Shown here piece by piece: positions 1-6,026 of a DNA stretch of 12,401 nt. How positions within the stretch are numbered: position 1 is the first letter of the stretch; each line of letters opens with the position of its first letter. The notes beneath the pieces were generated by a model. The model did not search any database and had not been told where the DNA came from. It saw only the letters and a program-made list of their open reading frames with translations. The stretch is from Bacillota bacterium (GTDB lineage: Bacteria; Bacillota; Clostridia; Peptostreptococcales; Anaerovoracaceae). The stretch spans positions 1 to 12,401 of the forward strand of contig JAFZRG010000113.1 in assembly GCA_017619985.1 (NCBI GenBank), read 5' to 3'. A program made the translations under genes and the position numbers.

Positions 1-96
1 CTGCCATGCGAACGACACGAAGTCGCAGTAATTGCACTTGCGCACGCAGAACGGGATATGCAGATAGAGACCTAGCGGCGTCCTATTTGTTGTCAT
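1..96 (-). CDS. hemW: HemW, radical SAM heme chaperone / coproporphyrinogen oxidase-like protein (5' end only)
   Basis: Only the first 32 codons lie in the window; the gene runs off the left edge. Reading from an ATG at 96-94, residues 9-24 give G-L-Y-L-H-I-P-F-C followed by the radical SAM cluster motif CxxxCxxC (C17, C21, C24), which is the classic HemW N-terminus. Members bind a 4Fe-4S cluster and S-adenosylmethionine. HemW proper acts as a heme-trafficking chaperone, although many Bacillota members are annotated as oxygen-independent coproporphyrinogen III oxidase. The start overlaps the last 14 bases of lepA (83-96), so translation is probably coupled; lepA-hemW is a very common Bacillota pair. 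The specific biochemical role cannot be tested on 32 residues, but the family assignment is secure. Confidence 0.88.
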   Translation of the reverse strand, partial: MTTNRTPLGLYLHIPFCVRKCNYCDFVSFAWQ

Positions 97-1894
97 CATA
101 CTTCAGCACCGCCGTAAACGCTTCCTGCGGCACTTCCACCGTGCCGAACTGGCGCATGCGCTTCTTGCCTTCCTTCTGCTTTTCGAGCAGCTTCTTTTTG
201 CGCGAGATGTCGCCGCCGTAGCACTTGGCCAGAACGTCCTTGCGGTATGCCTTGACGGTCTCCCGCGCGATGACCTTCTGTCCGATCGCTGCCTGGATGG
301 GCACTTCGAACTGGTGCATCGGGATGACTTCCTTCAGTTTCTCGCACACGAAGCGCGCTCTGCCGTAGGCCTTGCTCTCGTGAACGATCATGGAGAAGGC
401 ATCCACGGGCTCCTTGTTCAGCAGGATGTCCAGTTTAACGAGCTGCGAACGTTCGTAGCGGTCGAATTCGTAATCCAGCGAGCCGTAGCCGCGCGTCTTG
501 GACTTCAGCGCGTCGAAGAAGTCGTAGATGACCTCGTTCAGCGGCATGTCGTAATGCAGCGCCACGCGCTCTTCGGTGATGTATTCCATGTGGGTCATGG
601 TGCCGCGGCGGTCCTGACACAGCGCCATGATGGACCCGACGTAGTCCTTGGGCAGCATGATCGTCGCCTTGACCATGGGTTCCTCGATGTGGTCGTATTC
701 CGTGGGATTGGGCAGGTTCGAGGGGTTCTCGATCATGACTTCCGAGCCGTCGTGCATCACGACTTTGTAGATGACGGACGGCGATGTAGTGATGATCTCC
801 AGGTCGAACTCGCGCTCCAGGCGCTCCACGATGATCTCCATGTGCAGAAGACCCAGGAAGCCGCAGCGGAAGCCGTAGCCCAGCGCCTGCGACGTTTCCG
901 GCTCGAAGATGAAGGCCGCGTCGTTCACCTGCAGCTTCTCGAGGCAGTCTTTGACGTTCTCGTACTTTTCGTCGGGCGTCGGGTAGATGCCGCAGTACAC
1001 CATGGGCTGCACTTTCTTGTAGCCGGGCAGATGCTCCTTCGCGGGCCGGTCCGCCAGCGTGATGGTGTCGCCCACGCGCGCGTCCCGCACCTGCTTGATG
1101 GAGGCGCAGACGTATCCGACGGAACCTGCCGACAGTTCCGCCACGGGCGTCTGGTACGGGGCGTAGACCCCGACCTCCGTCACGTCGTATACGGCGCCGG
1201 TGTTCATCATTTTGATCCTGTCGCCGGCCTTCAGGGACCCGTCGAACACTCTCGTATAGATGACGACGCCCTTGTAGTTGTCGTAGTAAGAGTCGAAGAT
1301 CAGGGCTTTCAGAGGCGCATCCGGGTCACCGGACGGCGCGGGCACCTTCGCGACGATGGCTTCGAGCACGCCGTCGATGTTGATGCCTTCCTTGGCGGAG
1401 ATCAGCGGCGCGTCGGACGCGTCGAGGCCTATGACGTCTTCGATCTCCTGCTTGGCTTCTTCGGGACGCGCGGAGGCCAGATCGATCTTGTTGATGACCG
1501 GCACGATCTCCAGATCCTCGTCCAGCGCAAGGTACACGTTCGCCAGCGTCTGGGCTTCCACGCCCTGGGTGGCGTCCACGATGAGCACGGCGCCTTCACA
1601 GGCCGCGAGGCTGCGCGATACTTCGTAGTTGAAGTCCACGTGGCCCGGCGTGTCGATCAGGTTGAAGATGTATTCGTTGCCGTCCTTGGCGTTATAGACC
1701 AGGCGGCTCGTCTGCAGCTTGATCGTGATGCCCCGCTCGCGCTCCAGGTCCATGTTGTCCAGGAACTGTTCCTTCATGTCGCGCTTGGCCACGCTGCCGG
1801 TATTCTCCAGCAGGCGGTCTGCCAGCGTGCTCTTGCCGTGGTCGATATGGGCGATGATGCAGAAATTGCGGATGTATTGCTGATAGTCTTTCAT
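83..1894 (-). CDS. lepA: LepA / elongation factor 4, ribosome-associated GTPase
   Basis: This 603-residue translational GTPase acts on the ribosome, where EF4 has been linked to back-translocation and to 30S biogenesis. Visible G-domain motifs are AHIDHGKST (residues 15-23, P-loop), the switch I region with RGIT (about 54-57), DTPGH (81-85, catalytic His85) and NKID (135-138). EF-G-like domains follow, then the LepA-specific C-terminal domain ending in a typical EVPQEAF stretch. The length matches the family (about 600). I chose the ATG at 1894 over an in-frame ATG at 1924. The 1894 codon has AAAGGA at 1902-1907, seven bases upstream, whereas the 1924 codon has no Shine-Dalgarno and lies at about the transcription start predicted from the -10 box at 1929-1934. 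The gene overlaps hemW by 14 bases. Confidence 0.97.
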   Translation of the reverse strand: MKDYQQYIRNFCIIAHIDHGKSTLADRLLENTGSVAKRDMKEQFLDNMDLERERGITIKLQTSRLVYNAKDGNEYIFNLIDTPGHVDFNYEVSRSLAACEGAVLIVDATQGVEAQTLANVYLALDEDLEIVPVINKIDLASARPEEAKQEIEDVIGLDASDAPLISAKEGINIDGVLEAIVAKVPAPSGDPDAPLKALIFDSYYDNYKGVVIYTRVFDGSLKAGDRIKMMNTGAVYDVTEVGVYAPYQTPVAELSAGSVGYVCASIKQVRDARVGDTITLADRPAKEHLPGYKKVQPMVYCGIYPTPDEKYENVKDCLEKLQVNDAAFIFEPETSQALGYGFRCGFLGLLHMEIIVERLEREFDLEIITTSPSVIYKVVMHDGSEVMIENPSNLPNPTEYDHIEEPMVKATIMLPKDYVGSIMALCQDRRGTMTHMEYITEERVALHYDMPLNEVIYDFFDALKSKTRGYGSLDYEFDRYERSQLVKLDILLNKEPVDAFSMIVHESKAYGRARFVCEKLKEVIPMHQFEVPIQAAIGQKVIARETVKAYRKDVLAKCYGGDISRKKKLLEKQKEGKKRMRQFGTVEVPQEAFTAVLKYDDNK

Positions 1895-1901
1895 GGAAAT
1901 A

Positions 1902-1907
1902 TCCTTT
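1902..1907 (-). promoter_or_regulatory. Ribosome binding site deciding the lepA start
   Basis: On the minus strand AAAGGA lies seven bases before the ATG at 1894-1892. It is part of the octamer CCAAAGGA (1902-1909), which also forms the ribosome binding site of the divergent XRE gene. It supports the downstream of two in-frame lepA start codons. Confidence 0.75.
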
Positions 1908-1928
1908 GGCTCATAGTTTCGCATAATA

Positions 1929-1936
1929 AGTATAGC
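1929..1936 (-). promoter_or_regulatory. Predicted lepA promoter, extended -10 type
   Basis: On the minus strand TATACT (1929-1934) is preceded by TGC, giving an extended -10 element TGnTATACT. No acceptable -35 box is found at 17 bp (the hexamer there is TACGAT), which fits an extended -10 promoter. Transcription would begin near 1922 and leave a leader of about 28 bases to the ATG at 1894. Just upstream, 1939-1949 forms a small palindrome, AAAAC-C-GTTTT. Inferred from sequence only. Confidence 0.5.
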
Positions 1937-1993
1937 ATAAAACCGTTTTCTATCGTATCCTTATCGCATGATGTTCTCTGCCGCGCGGGCAAA

Positions 1994-2062
1994 ACGACAC
2001 CGGAGAACAGGACAAGTGACACCTGTCCGTATACGACACCTTCCTTTGGGTAGAATGACACC
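1994..2062 (+). promoter_or_regulatory. Array of four RYGACACC boxes, candidate operator of the XRE regulator
   Basis: Four directly repeated octamers RYGACACC occur at 1994-2001 (ACGACACC), 2016-2023 (GTGACACC), 2033-2040 (ACGACACC) and 2055-2062 (ATGACACC). They form two tandem modules: ACGACACC, a 14-base spacer, then RTGACACC, with the second module starting 39 bases after the first. The spacers themselves are unrelated in sequence, so the boxes look like protein-binding sites rather than a simple duplication. The last box overlaps the predicted -10 (2051-2056), which would suit autorepression by the XRE protein encoded just downstream. The regulator's own binding site is inferred, not known. 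Confidence 0.55.
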
Positions 2063-2068
2063 AAAGGA
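2042..2068 (+). repeat. 8-bp inverted repeat around the -10 box and covering the ribosome binding site of the XRE gene
   Basis: TCCTTTGG (2042-2049) and CCAAAGGA (2061-2068) are perfect inverted copies separated by 11 bases that contain TAGAAT, the likely -10. The right arm is the core of the Shine-Dalgarno sequence. It could be a dyad operator in DNA. If transcription starts upstream of 2042, it could instead be an mRNA hairpin hiding the ribosome binding site. Confidence 0.6.
2051..2056 (+). promoter_or_regulatory. Possible -10 box of the XRE gene
   Basis: TAGAAT matches the sigma-A -10 consensus at five of six positions and lies 20 bases before the ATG at 2077. It has no convincing -35 at 16-18 bp and no TG extension, so the promoter would be weak or activator-dependent. 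A start near 2063 would leave a very short leader that still includes AAAGGAG (2063-2069). Confidence 0.35.
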
Positions 2069-2076
2069 GAGACCCC

Positions 2077-2424
2077 ATGCAGCGAATTGCAGAACGATTG
2101 AGACAACTGAGAGAAAACGCTGACCTGAAGCAGAAGGACGTCGCAGAGGCGATAGGCGTAGGCCTGGACGCATACAAGAACTACGAGACCGCCAGGAGAT
2201 CCATCCCGGCGGACGTGCTCCGCGAAGCGGCGCGTTTCTTCGGCTACTCCATGGATTATTTGTCCTGCCTGACGGACATCCCCTTTGCCCTGCGAAGCGA
2301 TTTCGAGGAGCTGGCAGAGCAATACTGCACCCTGACGCGGTACGATCAGGAACGCATCCAGGAGCGCATCATGACGATGCACGAAAGGTATAAACCGCAC
2401 AGGACGCTGAAAGACAGAAAGTAA
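2077..2424 (+). CDS. XRE-family helix-turn-helix transcriptional regulator
   Basis: A 115-residue DNA-binding protein and the only plus-strand gene here. Residues about 5-60 form a Cro/C1-type helix-turn-helix: a RLRQLRE first helix, KQKDVAEAIGV as helices 2-3, then A-Y-K-N-Y-E and a final helix ending in FFGYSMDYL, the usual close of the HTH_3 fold. The C-terminal 50 residues are charged and helical (LTRYDQERIQERI), probably for dimerisation. There is no peptidase, sensor or membrane part. The start has a good ribosome binding site, AAAGGAG at 2063-2069, seven bases before the ATG. It stands alone, divergent from lepA and convergent with rpsT, with candidate operators upstream, so autoregulation and possible control of lepA are plausible. 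The target is unknown, and nothing nearby marks it as phage-borne. Confidence 0.88.
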   Translation: MQRIAERLRQLRENADLKQKDVAEAIGVGLDAYKNYETARRSIPADVLREAARFFGYSMDYLSCLTDIPFALRSDFEELAEQYCTLTRYDQERIQERIMTMHERYKPHRTLKDRK

Positions 2425-2451
2425 AAAGCCCGGGAGACACTCCGGGCTTTT
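2424..2451. terminator. Bidirectional intrinsic terminator shared by the XRE gene and rpsT
   Basis: GCCCGG (2428-2433) and CCGGGC (2442-2447) form a GC-rich stem with an 8-base loop, extended by AAAA (2424-2427) and TTTT (2448-2451). In the plus direction the T run follows the stem directly after the XRE stop codon. In the minus direction the A run becomes a U tract downstream of rpsT, so the site can end both converging transcripts. Confidence 0.88.
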
Positions 2452-2489
2452 ATCGCATTTAACTTATGCGCGTGTGGGGACGGGTGAGA

Positions 2490-2759
2490 TTACTCGGCCT
2501 TGGCTTTGTTGAAGGCCTTCGTCAGTCTCGAAACCTTTCTGGAAGCTGCGTTCTTGTGGATGGTTCCCTTGGCGGCAGCCTTCATCAGTTTCTTTTCTGC
2601 CAGTGCTAACTTTTCCTTGGCGGTATCGAGATCTCCGGCCTCGACAGCTCTGTCGAAACCCTTGATGATGCCCTTCAGGCTGTTCTTGACGCGTCTGTTG
2701 ATCGCAGTCTTCTTTTCGATAACACCGATTCTCTTCTTAGCAGATTTGATATTTGCCAT
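2490..2759 (-). CDS. rpsT: Small-subunit ribosomal protein S20
   Basis: An 89-residue basic, lysine-rich helical protein that binds 16S rRNA in the 30S subunit. The N-terminus MANIKSAKKRI, the central N-R-R-V-K-N-S-L and the GTIHKNAASRKVSRLTKAF segment (about residues 65-83) are diagnostic for bacterial S20, and the length is normal. The start codon follows a GGGGTGA-like ribosome binding site (2769-2775) at nine bases. It is monocistronic: it has its own -35/-10 promoter at 2799-2827 and ends in the shared terminator at 2424-2451. In spore-forming relatives gpr and spoIIP commonly lie between rpsT and lepA; here that place holds the oppositely oriented XRE gene. Confidence 0.97.
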   Translation of the reverse strand: MANIKSAKKRIGVIEKKTAINRRVKNSLKGIIKGFDRAVEAGDLDTAKEKLALAEKKLMKAAAKGTIHKNAASRKVSRLTKAFNKAKAE

Positions 2760-2798
2760 TTTTGTTATTCACCCCACTTTACAAAATATCACCAGTAG

Positions 2799-2827
2799 AG
2801 TATACAGGGCGTTCCCGGGAAATGCAA
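2799..2827 (-). promoter_or_regulatory. rpsT promoter
   Basis: On the minus strand TTGCAT (2822-2827) and TATACT (2799-2804) are separated by exactly 17 bp, a good sigma-A promoter. Transcription would start near 2792, giving a leader of about 32 bases before the rpsT ATG at 2759. The spacer contains the palindrome TTCCCGGGAA. Confidence 0.75.
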
Positions 2828-2848
2828 GCACTATTTCTGCGTTCCCGG
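2809..2848. repeat. Palindrome and 10-bp direct repeat over the rpsT promoter
   Basis: GCGTTCCCGG occurs twice in the same orientation, at 2809-2818 and 2839-2848, exactly 30 bp apart. The first copy is part of the perfect palindrome TTCCCGGGAA (2812-2821), which overlaps the spacer between -35 and -10; the second supplies one half-site just upstream of -35. This looks like an operator pair on one face of the helix, but no cognate regulator is identified. Confidence 0.45.
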
Positions 2849-2874
2849 CTTTTTTCTTTCGTTCTTTCGACCGC

Positions 2875-4296
2875 TTACCACTCCGTATGGAAAAATTCCC
2901 CTCTCGGCGCGTCCGTGCGCTCGTAGGTGTGCGCACCGAACAGGTCGCGCATGCCCTGCAGCAGATTCGCAGGAAGATCTTTGGCGGTCATCCCTTCGGC
3001 GTACTGCAGCGCGGCCGTCAGGCACGGCGCGGGGATCTCATTTTCCAGAGCCGCCAGGCAGGCGGCCTTCAGCCCCGGAAGTTCCTGCTGCAGCAGGTTG
3101 TGCATCACGTTGGAGAGCATGAGATTCGCCAGATTCTTGTCATAGACGTAAGACTGTTTTATGTCCTCTAACAGATCGCTGCGCAGGATGCAGCCGGCGC
3201 GCCAGCAAAGCGCGACTTCTCCGAGGTTCAGATCCCATCCGGACCGGTCGGAGGCAGTCTTCAGCAGGTCGAATCCCTGCGCGAACGCCAGGATCCTGCC
3301 CGCATGCAGAGCGTCCTGCAGCAGCTGCAGCACGGCAAAACGCCTGTCTGCCGCGATCACTGCGCCGCCGTACCCCTCTTTCCCGTATTTTTCGGCCGTT
3401 TCCGTGCGCAGTTCCTTGCGCGCGGACAGATTTCTCGCCTGCACGGCTTCCGACAGGATGGATACGGGCACGCCCATCTCCATGCCGGCCTGCACGGCCC
3501 AGATGCCGGTCCCCTTCTGCTCCGCGGCGTCCAGGATGTGATCCACGAGCAGTGACCCGTCTTCGTCCTTTTTCTGCAGCACCTGCGCAGCGGTCTCCAG
3601 CAGGAAGGAAGGCGTCTTCTGCGCCCAGCGGGCAAACGTTCTGCCGCACATGGCGGTGTCCATGCCGAGATGACGGCGCATCAGGTCCCAGATCTCGCAG
3701 ATCATCTGCATCTCGCAGTATTCGATCCCGTTGTGGACCATCTTGACGAAATGGCCTGCGCCGCCGCTCCCCATCCAGCTGCAGCAGGCTTCTCCGATCT
3801 GCGTCCTGGCGCAGATATCCAGCAAAACGGGCATCACGAGGTCTTTGGCGGCCTCGCTGCCGCCCGGCATGATCGAAGGCCCGTTCAGCGCGCCTTCCTC
3901 TCCGCCGGAGATACCGCAGCCGACATAGAGGAATCCGGACGATTCCGCGAACTTCAGCCGCCGTTCCGTATCGCTGTAATGCGAATTTCCTCCGTCAATG
4001 ATCACGTCGCCGGGCGAAAGAAACGGAACGATCTCCTGCAGCGTTTCATCCACCGCGTCTCCGGCTTTGACCATCAGAAGGACCTTGCGCGGCGTATCCA
4101 GCTGTCCGCACAGTTCCTGCAGGCTTTCCGCGCTCCGGAAATCCCCGCTGCCGAACTGTTCCATGAACGCAGCCGTTTTTTCCGGGCTTCTGTTGTAAAC
4201 GCTCACCGTATAGCCTTTGCGTTCCAGGTTGCGGGCGATGCCGCTCCCCATGACGCCAAGGCCGATCACAGCGATATCCGATCTCTCTTTCATCAT
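2875..4296 (-). CDS. gnd: 6-phosphogluconate dehydrogenase, NADP-dependent, decarboxylating
   Basis: A 473-residue cytosolic enzyme of the oxidative pentose phosphate pathway: 6-phosphogluconate + NADP+ gives ribulose 5-phosphate + CO2 + NADPH. The N-terminal Rossmann domain shows GLGVMG (12-17), and N-R-S at 35-37 fits NADP preference. IIDGGNSHYSDTERR lies at 99-113. The active site H-F-V-K-M-V-H-N-G-I-E-Y spans 182-193 with catalytic Lys185 and Glu192. The helical C-terminal domain contains LNLGE and W-R-A-G-C-I-L-R-S (365-373) and ends with the expected GAHTYERTD and a short H-T-E-W tail. The length is that of the long dimeric class. Two ATGs (4296, 4293) follow a GGGGG stretch; the second is better spaced. 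It starts six bases after the sugar kinase stop codon and is the last gene of the run; no T-tracted terminator follows. Confidence 0.97.
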   Translation of the reverse strand: MMKERSDIAVIGLGVMGSGIARNLERKGYTVSVYNRSPEKTAAFMEQFGSGDFRSAESLQELCGQLDTPRKVLLMVKAGDAVDETLQEIVPFLSPGDVIIDGGNSHYSDTERRLKFAESSGFLYVGCGISGGEEGALNGPSIMPGGSEAAKDLVMPVLLDICARTQIGEACCSWMGSGGAGHFVKMVHNGIEYCEMQMICEIWDLMRRHLGMDTAMCGRTFARWAQKTPSFLLETAAQVLQKKDEDGSLLVDHILDAAEQKGTGIWAVQAGMEMGVPVSILSEAVQARNLSARKELRTETAEKYGKEGYGGAVIAADRRFAVLQLLQDALHAGRILAFAQGFDLLKTASDRSGWDLNLGEVALCWRAGCILRSDLLEDIKQSYVYDKNLANLMLSNVMHNLLQQELPGLKAACLAALENEIPAPCLTAALQYAEGMTAKDLPANLLQGMRDLFGAHTYERTDAPRGEFFHTEW

Positions 4297-4302
4297 ATCC
4301 CC

Positions 4303-5346
4303 CTACCTTATGATCTGCGCGTTCCCCCGGCAGATCTCCCGGAGCTGCTGCTCCGATGCAGGCTGCGCATAGTCTTCCGGGCTGCTGACCGCCATCGCGG
4401 ACACTGCCCATCCCAGATCCAGGCAGGTCTCCGGATCGTATCCCTTCAGCAGGCCGTACAGCACGCCTGCGAGATAGCCGTCCCCGCCTCCGATGCGGTC
4501 GCAGACGTCCAGTTCGCGCAGTTCTCTGCGGGTCAGCGCTCCGTCTGCCCAAAGACATGCGCCGACGCTGTGCCGGTTCGCGCTCTCCTCCCTGCGGCAG
4601 CAGCTGAAGAGCACGTCCGCCTGCGGATACCGTTCATGCAGGCGTTCGATGTATCCCGCCTCTTCGTCCAGATCTTTCGCGCGTCCCTTCCCTTCACAGA
4701 CCATATAACCAGCGCCGGAAAGGATGTCCGCCAGGCCGCACAGTTCATCGAACAGCGCGAACAGTTCCTTTTCCCTGCCCGCGTGCAGTGACGGACGGTA
4801 GTTCACGTCGAAAGAGACCTTCGTCCCTGCTGCCTTTGCGGCTTTCGCCAGTTCCAGGCATGTTTTTCCGGACGTTTCCGAAAGAGAAGCGATGAGTCCA
4901 GAAAAATGGAAGATCCTGCAGCCATCCGCTGCGAACAGTTTTTCCGTGTCAAAATCCGAAGCGCAGATGCTGCGTCCGACTTCGCCCGCCCTGTCGTTCT
5001 GTACAGCGGGAGGCACGCAGCCGAAGCCGCTGTCCGCGAAATTGATCTGGTGCCGGTATCCCCAGGGCCCGCCCTGCGGCACGTCCGGACCTTCCGTCTC
5101 TATCCCTCTGCGGGCCAGTTCCGCCTTGATGTAGCGGGACGTCTCCAGCCCTTCGACGAAGCGGGTCAGCACCTTCGCGCGCATCCCCAGCGACGACAGC
5201 GCGGTCAGCACGTTCGTTTCGGCGCTCGTCGCCTGCAGCTGCAGAGGAGCGCCGGAAAACAGAGACTGCCGCCCGGCGGGGCAAAGTCGTAAGCCCATGC
5301 TGGAAACGGCAGCGATATCGTATTTGCAGTTGTCACGAAAGACCAT
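4303..5346 (-). CDS. PfkB-family sugar kinase, 2-keto-3-deoxygluconate kinase-like
   Basis: A 347-residue ATP-dependent carbohydrate kinase of the ribokinase fold. Typical marks are the N-terminal A-E-T-N-V-L-T-A-L-S-S-L-G segment (42-54) in the sugar-binding region, FDVNYRP (179-185), and the C-terminal signature DRIGGGDGYLAG (283-294) with catalytic base Asp289 and the anion hole before it. GGGD in place of GAGD, together with the FDVNYR motif, resembles KdgK enzymes, which make 2-keto-3-deoxy-6-phosphogluconate. No KDPG aldolase is nearby, however. Neighbours are gnd and rpe, so gluconate or another sugar acid is an equally reasonable substrate. The start at 5346 has AGGAGGGG (5352-5359) five bases upstream; an upstream in-frame ATG at 5412 lacks such support and would overlap the preceding gene by 80 bases. 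As called, the overlap is 14 bases. Confidence 0.82.
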   Translation of the reverse strand: MVFRDNCKYDIAAVSSMGLRLCPAGRQSLFSGAPLQLQATSAETNVLTALSSLGMRAKVLTRFVEGLETSRYIKAELARRGIETEGPDVPQGGPWGYRHQINFADSGFGCVPPAVQNDRAGEVGRSICASDFDTEKLFAADGCRIFHFSGLIASLSETSGKTCLELAKAAKAAGTKVSFDVNYRPSLHAGREKELFALFDELCGLADILSGAGYMVCEGKGRAKDLDEEAGYIERLHERYPQADVLFSCCRREESANRHSVGACLWADGALTRRELRELDVCDRIGGGDGYLAGVLYGLLKGYDPETCLDLGWAVSAMAVSSPEDYAQPASEQQLREICRGNAQIIR

Positions 5347-6016
5347 GCTTTCCCCTCCTGATCCTGCGCAGCGTCTCAGCCACATTCTCATGCGGAACCG
5401 TCCTGGATTCAAAATGACACAGCCGGAACACGAAAGCCATCACGTAGGACTGGCAGGCCGTCGCTACGACAGTGCCGATCCCGTACGGCGCGCCAAGCAG
5501 GACGCCGGCCAGGAAGACCGCCATGTCCATCACGAAGCGCACGGTGCCGATGCCGCGGTCCGGAAAACGGTTGCCCAGCACCACCATAAGAGTGTCTCTC
5601 GGCCCGCACCCCAGTGCCGGAGCCATGTACACCACCATGCCGTAACCCGACAGAAAACGGCCCAGGACGAGGTACAGAGACCCGATCCACACGGAATCCG
5701 TCAGCGGGATGAAATCCAGGTACGCGTGGTAGAGATCGACGATCTTGCCGACCATCACCGCATTGAACAGCGTGCCGAACCCGATCTTGCCGCCCAGCAG
5801 CAGGTCGACCGCGATGACGCAGAAACTGACGATGACCGTGCAGTTTCCGAAAGACAGGCCCGTCCGCATGGAAAGACCTGTCTGGAACGTCTCCCAGGCG
5901 CCGATGCCGATGGCCGTCGCCTGGACGGTCATGTATGTGCCGGTGCCGCAGAGAAGAAGTCCCAGGATCATGCGGGCGAAACGCTGCGGATAGGAATGAC
6001 TGGCTGAATAGTCCAT
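5333..6016 (-). CDS. YczE/YyaS-type integral membrane protein
   Basis: A 227-residue membrane protein resembling the YczE/YyaS/YitT group, whose transport or other function is unknown. Hydrophobic segments lie at about 15-33, 58-75, 80-98, 110-133, 158-176 and 178-198. The family-like features are I-G-I-G-A-W-E-T-F-Q-T-G-L (36-48) after the first segment, G-F-G-T-L-F-N-A (79-86), A-L-G-C-G-P-R-D (134-141) and PYGIGTVV (177-184). The C-terminal 25 residues are basic and probably cytosolic. A ribosome binding site (GGAG, spacing about five) precedes the ATG, ten bases after the rpe stop codon. It overlaps the sugar kinase by 14 bases, so the two are probably co-expressed. Its place between rpe and a sugar kinase might suggest a carbohydrate-related role, but this is only inference. 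Confidence 0.8.
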   Translation of the reverse strand: MDYSASHSYPQRFARMILGLLLCGTGTYMTVQATAIGIGAWETFQTGLSMRTGLSFGNCTVIVSFCVIAVDLLLGGKIGFGTLFNAVMVGKIVDLYHAYLDFIPLTDSVWIGSLYLVLGRFLSGYGMVVYMAPALGCGPRDTLMVVLGNRFPDRGIGTVRFVMDMAVFLAGVLLGAPYGIGTVVATACQSYVMAFVFRLCHFESRTVPHENVAETLRRIRRGKHGLS

Positions 6017-6026
6017 GCTTCTCCGT

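Noticed and set aside
1892..1924. Alternative lepA start at 1924, adding ten residues
   Set aside because: No ribosome binding site precedes it, and it lies at about the predicted transcription start. The ATG at 1894 has AAAGGA at good spacing and gives the usual length.
314..2053. 579-codon open frame on the plus strand opposite lepA
   Set aside because: It lies antisense to a certain lepA, has the low-complexity His/Asp/Val/Arg composition typical of a reverse-frame shadow in GC-rich DNA, and shows no recognisable domain or suitable start.
1891..2400. 169-codon open frame on the minus strand over the XRE gene and lepA upstream region
   Set aside because: It runs antisense to a well-supported HTH gene with its own ribosome binding site and terminator. 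Its protein has no recognisable features.
2454..2470. Small hairpin CGCAT-7-ATGCG between the terminator and rpsT
   Set aside because: Only five base pairs with no associated signal; easily due to chance beside a much stronger terminator.
2815..2848. Inverted CCGGGAA / TTCCCGG pair downstream of gnd as a transcription terminator
   Set aside because: The loop would be about 20 bases and no T run follows on the minus strand. The sequence is better explained as part of the rpsT promoter region.
5347..5412. Alternative start of the sugar kinase at 5412, adding 22 residues
   Set aside because: The added residues are not kinase-like and lie within the membrane protein gene. The ATG at 5346 has a strong AGGAGGGG site.
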